A stretch of DNA of 10,904 nucleotides from an uncultured delta proteobacterium. Lineage in GTDB: Bacteria; Myxococcota_A; Bradymonadia; REDH01. The notes beneath the pieces were generated by a model, which searched no databases, was not told the DNA's origin, and saw nothing but the letters and a program-made list of their open reading frames with translations. Made by a program: the position numbers and the translations under genes. Positions 7,060 to 10,904 of the stretch are shown in pieces. The stretch is from positions 1 to 10,904 of the forward strand of contig CAIQPA010000017.1 in the NCBI GenBank assembly GCA_903873545.1, in the 5' to 3' direction. Numbering within the stretch: the first letter of the stretch is position 1; each line of letters starts with the position of its first letter.

Positions 7060-7083
7060 TGTGCAGGAATAGCGCTCTGCACA
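7060..7083. repeat. Inverted repeat in the divergent promoter region, candidate operator
   Basis: TGTGCAG (7060-7066) and CTGCACA (7077-7083) form a perfect 7-bp inverted repeat around 10 bases (GAATAGCGCT). It lies between the divergent nucleotidase operon and htrA. It falls where transcription from the candidate minus-strand promoter would begin, so it could bind a dimeric regulator; as RNA it could also fold into a hairpin in the nucleotidase leader. No regulator is encoded nearby and I do not recognise the half-site. The assignment as operator is inference. Confidence 0.4.
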
Positions 7084-7089
7084 AGTGGA

Positions 7090-7119
7090 ATCATACTCGG
7101 GCGACACCCCGACCGTCAC
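7090..7119 (-). promoter_or_regulatory. Candidate sigma-70-type promoter for the minus-strand operon
   Basis: Read on the minus strand, GTGACG (7119-7114, four of six matches to TTGACA) is followed after 18 nt by TATGAT (7095-7090, five of six matches to TATAAT). This predicts a start of transcription near 7083 and a leader of about 100 nt before the nucleotidase ATG at 6984. The region is otherwise GC-rich, which makes the AT-rich hexamer stand out. For the opposite direction (htrA) I found no comparable pair. Confidence 0.33.
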
Positions 7120-7134
7120 ACCCTGGAGGCTCCC

Positions 7135-8538
7135 ATGCTTCGTCGACTCCGCTTCACCTTTATCATCCTCGCCGCCGTCGGAGTCTCACTCGCAGCCGGC
7201 CTCTCGGCTGTCGCAGCCGAGCCGAACCTGCTCTGGACGGATGCCCGCTCCGACGGCTCCCGCGCCAGCGAGCCCCTCAACTTCGGCACCTTCCGGACGC
7301 TCGCCGCACAGGCCTCGCCGGCCGTCTTCTCGCTCAACGTCTCCACCCCCGGTCCGCGCCGTCCTTTCGGCATGGGGCCACGGGTCGATGGCCAGGGCAC
7401 CGGCTTCTTTATCAACGCCGAGGGCTACGCCATCACCAACTTTCACGTCATCGAGAACGCCACCTCCATCGAGGTCGTGACCGACGACAACAAGACCTTT
7501 CCCGCCCGCGTCGTTGGCTCCGATGAGCGCACCGACCTCGCCCTGCTCAAGGTCGACGCCCCCACCAAACTCCCCTTCGTCAAACTCGCAGACTCCGACC
7601 AGGTCCGACCCGGCGACTGGGTCCTCGCCATCGGCAATCCGCTCGGCCTCTCGCAGTCTGTCACCGCAGGCATCGTCTCGGCAACCGGCCGGCGCGATGT
7701 TCACCCCGACGGCCGCGAACTCTACGAAGACTTCATCCAGACCGACGCCTCCATCAACCCCGGCAACAGCGGCGGCCCGCTCCTCGATATCTACGGCAAT
7801 GTCATCGGCGTGAACTCCGCTGTCGCACGCGCCAACACCATCGGCTTCGCCATCCCCATCAACGTCGCCAAGACCCTCCTTCCTCAGCTCCGCAGCGGGA
7901 CGGTGGAGCGCTCCTGGCTCGGCGTTCGCGTGCAAGACATGACCGAAGAGCTCGCCAAGAGCATGCAGCGCGACAATGCGATCGGCGCCCTCATCGCCGA
8001 CGTTGTCCCTGGCGGCCCCGCCGCCGACGCCGGCATCGAGCCCGGTGACCTCGTGCTCAAAATCGAAGGCGAGGAGATCCGCGACTCCGCCGAGCTCCGC
8101 TGGCTCGCCTCGACGGCGGGTGTCGGTGCAGCCCGCACCGTCGAGATCTGGCGCGAAGGCAAACTCATCAAGAAGAAGGTCCAGTTTGGTCGGCTGCCGG
8201 GCGCGGCCGCGCAGGCCGGCCCCGAGCCGCGCGAGGCGCAGGCAGCGGGCGCGATCACGGGCGCCGGACTGACCGTCGCACCGCTCACCACCGCACTCCG
8301 CGAACGCTTCGGCCTCTCCGCCGAACTCTCTGGCGTCCTCGTTGTCGCCATCGATGCCGCCTCCGGCGCTGCGCGCGGCGGCATCCAGGTGGGCGATCTC
8401 ATCCGGCAGGTCGGCCGCACCGAGGTGAACACGCCGGCCGAGTTTCAGAGCGCGACAGCCGGCGCGGCCCGTGGTACCCTCGTGAGGCTGCGTCTTCAGC
8501 GTGGCGAGGCGACCGTCTTCGTCGCCTACACGCTCTGA
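7135..8538 (+). CDS. Periplasmic HtrA/DegP-type serine protease with two PDZ domains
   Basis: This is a trypsin-fold protease of the DegP/DegQ/DegS (S1C) family, which degrades or holds misfolded envelope proteins. ATG 7135 has GGAGG (7125-7129) 5 nt upstream. The 467 residues start with a signal peptide (RR-L-R, hydrophobic stretch 7-27, likely cut after A-V-A27). The protease domain shows the full triad: H104 in TNFHVIENA, D134 in RTDLALLKV and S212 in GNSGGPL, with the oxyanion segment before it and GFAIPIN at 237-243. PDZ1 spans about 259-352 and PDZ2 about 378-467, joined by an Ala/Gly/Pro linker. The length and two PDZ domains match DegP/DegQ rather than DegS. Which paralog it is cannot be told here, so no symbol is given. 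It heads a likely operon with holB, which begins 19 nt after the stop; the functional link between them is not obvious. Confidence 0.95.
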   Translation: MLRRLRFTFIILAAVGVSLAAGLSAVAAEPNLLWTDARSDGSRASEPLNFGTFRTLAAQASPAVFSLNVSTPGPRRPFGMGPRVDGQGTGFFINAEGYAITNFHVIENATSIEVVTDDNKTFPARVVGSDERTDLALLKVDAPTKLPFVKLADSDQVRPGDWVLAIGNPLGLSQSVTAGIVSATGRRDVHPDGRELYEDFIQTDASINPGNSGGPLLDIYGNVIGVNSAVARANTIGFAIPINVAKTLLPQLRSGTVERSWLGVRVQDMTEELAKSMQRDNAIGALIADVVPGGPAADAGIEPGDLVLKIEGEEIRDSAELRWLASTAGVGAARTVEIWREGKLIKKKVQFGRLPGAAAQAGPEPREAQAAGAITGAGLTVAPLTTALRERFGLSAELSGVLVVAIDAASGAARGGIQVGDLIRQVGRTEVNTPAEFQSATAGAARGTLVRLRLQRGEATVFVAYTL

Positions 8539-8557
8539 TTTTTTCGGAACCCGCCGC

Positions 8558-9568
8558 TTGAACCCACTCTCCTTCAGCCGCATCGAGGGCCAAGACCGGG
8601 CCATCCTTGCCCTCGTCGGCGCCTCGGCTCGCAAGAAGCTCCACCACGGCCTCCTCTTCGTCGGGCCCGACGGCGTCGGAAAGCGCCAGGTGGCCCGTGC
8701 CCTGGCCGCCTCAACCTTCTGCGCATCGCCGCAGCCGCTCAGGCTCGACCCCACGCTTCACGAAGCCTGCGGCATTTGCGGCCCCTGCCGGCGCATGCTC
8801 GCAGGCACCCATCCCGACTTTGTCGAGCAGTCCCCCGACGGCCGAAACTACAAGATTGAGCAGGTCAGAGAGACCATCTCCGTCACCAAGTATCGCCCCG
8901 CAGAGGCCGGCGCCCGCTTCATCGTCCTCGATGCCGTCGACCTCCTGCGCGACGAGGCCGCCAATGCCCTCCTCAAGACACTTGAGGAGCCGACCGGAGA
9001 GACCCACTTCATCCTCCTTACCGCGCAGCCGCACCGCCTGCTCAGCACCATCCGCTCACGCTGTCTCCGCGTCGCCTTCGCGCCGCTGGCCGACGCCCTC
9101 GTTGCCCGTGTCCTTGTCGCCGCCGGCGTCGAAGCAACCGCAGCCGCCGGCGCGGCCCGACTCTCGGGCGGCAGCATCACACGCGCCAACGCGGTGCGCG
9201 AGACCTCGGCCTATGCAAACCGCGACGAGATTGCCCGCGCCATCACCACGCTCGACGAGGCCAGCATGGCCGAACTTATCGCGCTGGCCGAGGCCTGGAC
9301 CAAGGACAAGGAGGCTGTCAGGCCCATGCTCGACCTCGTCCGCGCGCTCGTCCGCGATGCCATGGTGCTGCGCGCAGGGCTCCCCGAGCGGAGGCTTCAC
9401 CTCGACCTCGCGCCGCTCATCGACCCATGGTCTGCGGGCCGCCCGCTGCAGGCCTGGCTCGGCGTCATCGACCAGATTGAACAGGCGGAGCGCGAGCTCC
9501 TGGGCAACGTCAACCCGCGCATGGTCGTAGAAAACCTAATGCTGGCACTCCGGCGCGATTCGGTCTAA
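8558..9568 (+). CDS. holB: DNA polymerase III delta' subunit
   Basis: HolB is a clamp-loader subunit that, with DnaX and HolA, opens the sliding clamp and loads it on primed DNA. From the TTG at 8558 it has 336 residues, close to the usual length, and starts LNPLSFSRIEGQ, typical of the family N-terminus. A GTG at 8501 is in frame but lies inside htrA and adds a non-conserved stretch. Visible are a P-loop GPDGVGK (36-42), zinc-binding cysteines C55, C71, C74 and C77 (CGICGPC), a degenerate DExx box LDAVD, LLKTLEEP near 145-152, and the sensor-1/SRC segment STIRSRC. The helical C-terminal domain follows. The Shine-Dalgarno is weak (GGA at 8546-8548, 9 nt before the start). The gene lies 10 nt before the ricT homolog, the same neighbour order as holB-yaaT in B. 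subtilis. Confidence 0.93.
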   Translation: MNPLSFSRIEGQDRAILALVGASARKKLHHGLLFVGPDGVGKRQVARALAASTFCASPQPLRLDPTLHEACGICGPCRRMLAGTHPDFVEQSPDGRNYKIEQVRETISVTKYRPAEAGARFIVLDAVDLLRDEAANALLKTLEEPTGETHFILLTAQPHRLLSTIRSRCLRVAFAPLADALVARVLVAAGVEATAAAGAARLSGGSITRANAVRETSAYANRDEIARAITTLDEASMAELIALAEAWTKDKEAVRPMLDLVRALVRDAMVLRAGLPERRLHLDLAPLIDPWSAGRPLQAWLGVIDQIEQAERELLGNVNPRMVVENLMLALRRDSV

Positions 9569-9578
9569 CTTCCGAAAC

Positions 9579-10904
9579 ATGGAAGCGATGGAAGCCATTG
9601 AATCACTCTCGGAACTCGACCAACCGTTGGGCCGACCCTTCGCCGGCAAGCGGCGCCTCGCAAACATCGTCGATGTACGGATGCCAGGCACCCACTACCG
9701 CTCGTCGGTGGAAGCTGGCGACCTGCCTGTTCGCCCCGGCGAACTGCTCATTATCGAGAACGAGCGCGGAATCTTCGCTGCGCAGGCTGAGGGCTACGCA
9801 GAGCGTCGCCTCATCCCCGCGCAAGACAGCCGCCGTGCCCTCCGCATCGCAACGGAACAGGATCGCGCCGACCACGCCGAACAGCCCGGACTGACCCGCG
9901 AAGGCCTCCGCCGCGCCGTCATGCTGGCCCGCAGCAAGCGGGTCGACATCAAGTTCGTCACGCTCGACTACACCCACGATCGCAGCCGGGTCTATGTCTT
10001 CTACGCCAATGACGAGCGTATCGACCTGCGCCACTTCGCCCGCGACCTCGCCAACACGCTGAATTCCCGCGTTGAACTCCGCCAAGTCGGCCTGCGCGAA
10101 GGCGCGGGCATGGTCGGTGGCATCGGCCCCTGTGGCAACGACCTCTGCTGCAGCAGCTTCCTGCGCAGCTTCGAATCCATCAGCATGAAGTACGCCAAGC
10201 AGCAGGGCCTGGCGATTCACCAGCAGCGCATCACCGGCATGTGTGGCCGCCTCAAGTGCTGCCTCATCTACGAAGCTGACGCCTACAAAGAGCTCAAGCG
10301 CTATGCGCCGAAGAACGGTACGGGCGTCCTCACGCCGCAGGGCCCCGGCGAACTCAAGGAATTCGACCTCATCTCGCAGCGCGGCCGCGTCCGGCTCGCC
10401 GGCGAAGGCTCGGCCTGGTTCGCTGTCGCAGACCTCGTCCTGCTCGGCCGCCAGCTCACTGCGGAAGAGATCGCCGCCGGCACCTCACGCGAGATGCAGG
10501 TCCTCAACCGCCGCCGCGCCAGCCGCGGACTCGGCTCGGGGACCAGCGATGGCGCAGGCGGCGAGCGCAGCCGCGCAGCAGACGTAGAGGGCTATCTCTG
10601 GTCCGACACCACCAACGCGGGCGCCGAAGAGATGCTCTCCAAGGCCAGCCAGCCCGACCGCGCCCCCCGTGGCGAGGGCGTGCAGCGCCGCGAGGGTCGC
10701 CCGCAGGGTCAGGCGCCCGGCAGGCAGCAGGGCGGAGAGCGTCGTGACGGTCGAGCTCCGGCGCAGCCCGGCGAGCGGCGCGATGGTCGTCCACAGGGGC
10801 AGGGCGGTCAGCCCGGCGAGCGCCGCGATGGTCGTCCACAGGGGCAGGGCGGTCAGCCCGGCGAGCGCCGCGATGGTCGTCCGCAGGGACAGCCCGGTCA
10901 GCCA
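9579..10904 (+). CDS. ricT: PSP1 / RicT (YaaT) family protein, 3' end outside window
   Basis: The frame is open from ATG 9579 to the window end, 442 codons without a stop. Residues from about 121 form the PSP1 domain (KRVDIKFVTLDYTHDRSRVY), followed by the family hallmark GMVGGIGPCGNDLCC and GMCGRLKCCLIYE. Six cysteines are present: C185, C190, C191, C222, C227 and C228. In B. subtilis, RicT (YaaT) forms a complex with RicA and RicF that carries [4Fe-4S] clusters and affects RNase Y-dependent mRNA processing; a similar iron-sulfur role here is inferred, and no ricA or ricF is visible. After about residue 310 the sequence becomes low complexity, then an Arg/Gly/Gln/Pro-rich tail made of 15-residue repeats that continues past the window. 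No clear Shine-Dalgarno is seen before 9579; a second ATG at 9588 has GGAAG only 3 nt away. holB ends 10 nt upstream, so the genes are probably co-transcribed. Confidence 0.92.
   Translation, partial: MEAMEAIESLSELDQPLGRPFAGKRRLANIVDVRMPGTHYRSSVEAGDLPVRPGELLIIENERGIFAAQAEGYAERRLIPAQDSRRALRIATEQDRADHAEQPGLTREGLRRAVMLARSKRVDIKFVTLDYTHDRSRVYVFYANDERIDLRHFARDLANTLNSRVELRQVGLREGAGMVGGIGPCGNDLCCSSFLRSFESISMKYAKQQGLAIHQQRITGMCGRLKCCLIYEADAYKELKRYAPKNGTGVLTPQGPGELKEFDLISQRGRVRLAGEGSAWFAVADLVLLGRQLTAEEIAAGTSREMQVLNRRRASRGLGSGTSDGAGGERSRAADVEGYLWSDTTNAGAEEMLSKASQPDRAPRGEGVQRREGRPQGQAPGRQQGGERRDGRAPAQPGERRDGRPQGQGGQPGERRDGRPQGQGGQPGERRDGRPQGQPGQP
10764..10904 (+). repeat. 45-bp tandem repeat in the ricT homolog tail
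   Basis: Three full copies begin at 10764, 10809 and 10854, with a fourth starting at 10899 and cut by the window end. Copies 1 and 2 differ at one base; copy 3 differs from copy 2 at four bases. Since 45 is a multiple of three, each copy adds 15 residues in frame: QPGERRDGRPQGQGG twice, then a variant ending QGQPG. Looser relatives of the unit occur upstream from about 10680 (RREGRPQGQ, GERRDGRAPAQ), so the array is older than the near-identical part. The total copy number is unknown. Confidence 0.92.

Noticed and set aside
6985..7119. A longer 5'-nucleotidase starting at 7119
   Set aside because: The extra 45 residues are non-conserved in look, cover the candidate promoter and dyad, and lack a ribosome binding site, whereas ATG 6984 has GGGAG 5 nt upstream.
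8507..8544. AGGCGAC-N7-GTCGCCT hairpin followed by six Ts, as a possible terminator between the htrA-type gene and holB
   Set aside because: The stem ends at 8527 and the T-run starts at 8539, 11 nt later. An intrinsic terminator needs the U-tract directly after the stem. The stem also lies within the coding region, so it is at most a weak pause site.
8501..8557. An upstream GTG start for holB at 8501
   Set aside because: It would overlap the htrA-type gene by 38 bp and add 19 residues unlike the HolB N-terminus; the TTG at 8558 gives the expected family start.
7186..8754. A 522-codon open frame on the minus strand opposite the htrA-type gene
   Set aside because: It is longer than the real gene but has no recognisable domain, is rich in Gly/Ala/Asp/Glu/Arg, and lies opposite a gene with a full catalytic triad and two PDZ domains. 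Long antisense frames are expected at this GC content.
10764..10904. The 45-bp array as a CRISPR or other non-coding repeat array
   Set aside because: The copies are directly adjacent with no unique spacers, keep the reading frame of the ricT homolog and differ by few bases, so it is a coding minisatellite.

Overview
The window is a GC-rich bacterial chromosome segment, densely packed with housekeeping genes: eight genes whose products I recognise, no RNA gene, insertion sequence, CRISPR array or phage gene. The likely source is a Gram-negative bacterium of the old Deltaproteobacteria (Myxococcota or Bradymonadales-like). This is an inference from LspA with a long periplasmic insertion, Lgt with a GC-x4-CCYG type signature, a eukaryote-like HAD 5'-nucleotidase, and a holB-ricT pair. 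It is not proven by any single marker.

Layout. (1) Plus strand, 1-3451: the 3' half of ileS, then lspA and lgt, closely spaced and probably one operon. Lgt and LspA carry out consecutive steps of lipoprotein maturation in the inner membrane. (2) Minus strand, 6984 down to 3426: a HAD-IG family 5'-nucleotidase, a PLP-dependent cystathionine gamma-synthase/lyase, and endonuclease IV (nfo). The first two are 2 nt apart and the last two overlap in GTGA, so this is a tight operon. Its end converges on lgt with a 26-bp overlap of the coding regions. (3) 6985-7134: the only real intergenic region (150 bp), between divergent transcription units. It holds a candidate minus-strand promoter and a 7+7 bp inverted repeat near the predicted start of transcription. 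(4) Plus strand, 7135 to the window end: a periplasmic HtrA/DegP-type protease with two PDZ domains, the DNA polymerase III delta' subunit (holB), and a PSP1/RicT (YaaT) homolog whose arginine/glycine/glutamine-rich C-terminal tail is built from 45-bp tandem repeats and runs off the window.

I see no convincing new multi-gene system. The points most worth checking are the repeat-built cationic tail on the RicT homolog, the enlarged LspA, the altered Lgt signature, residue changes in the IleS KMSKS loop and the Nfo active-site loop, and the inverted repeat in the divergent promoter region. Two genes (lspA, holB) probably start at TTG and nfo at GTG. No stretch above 300 bases lacks a gene.
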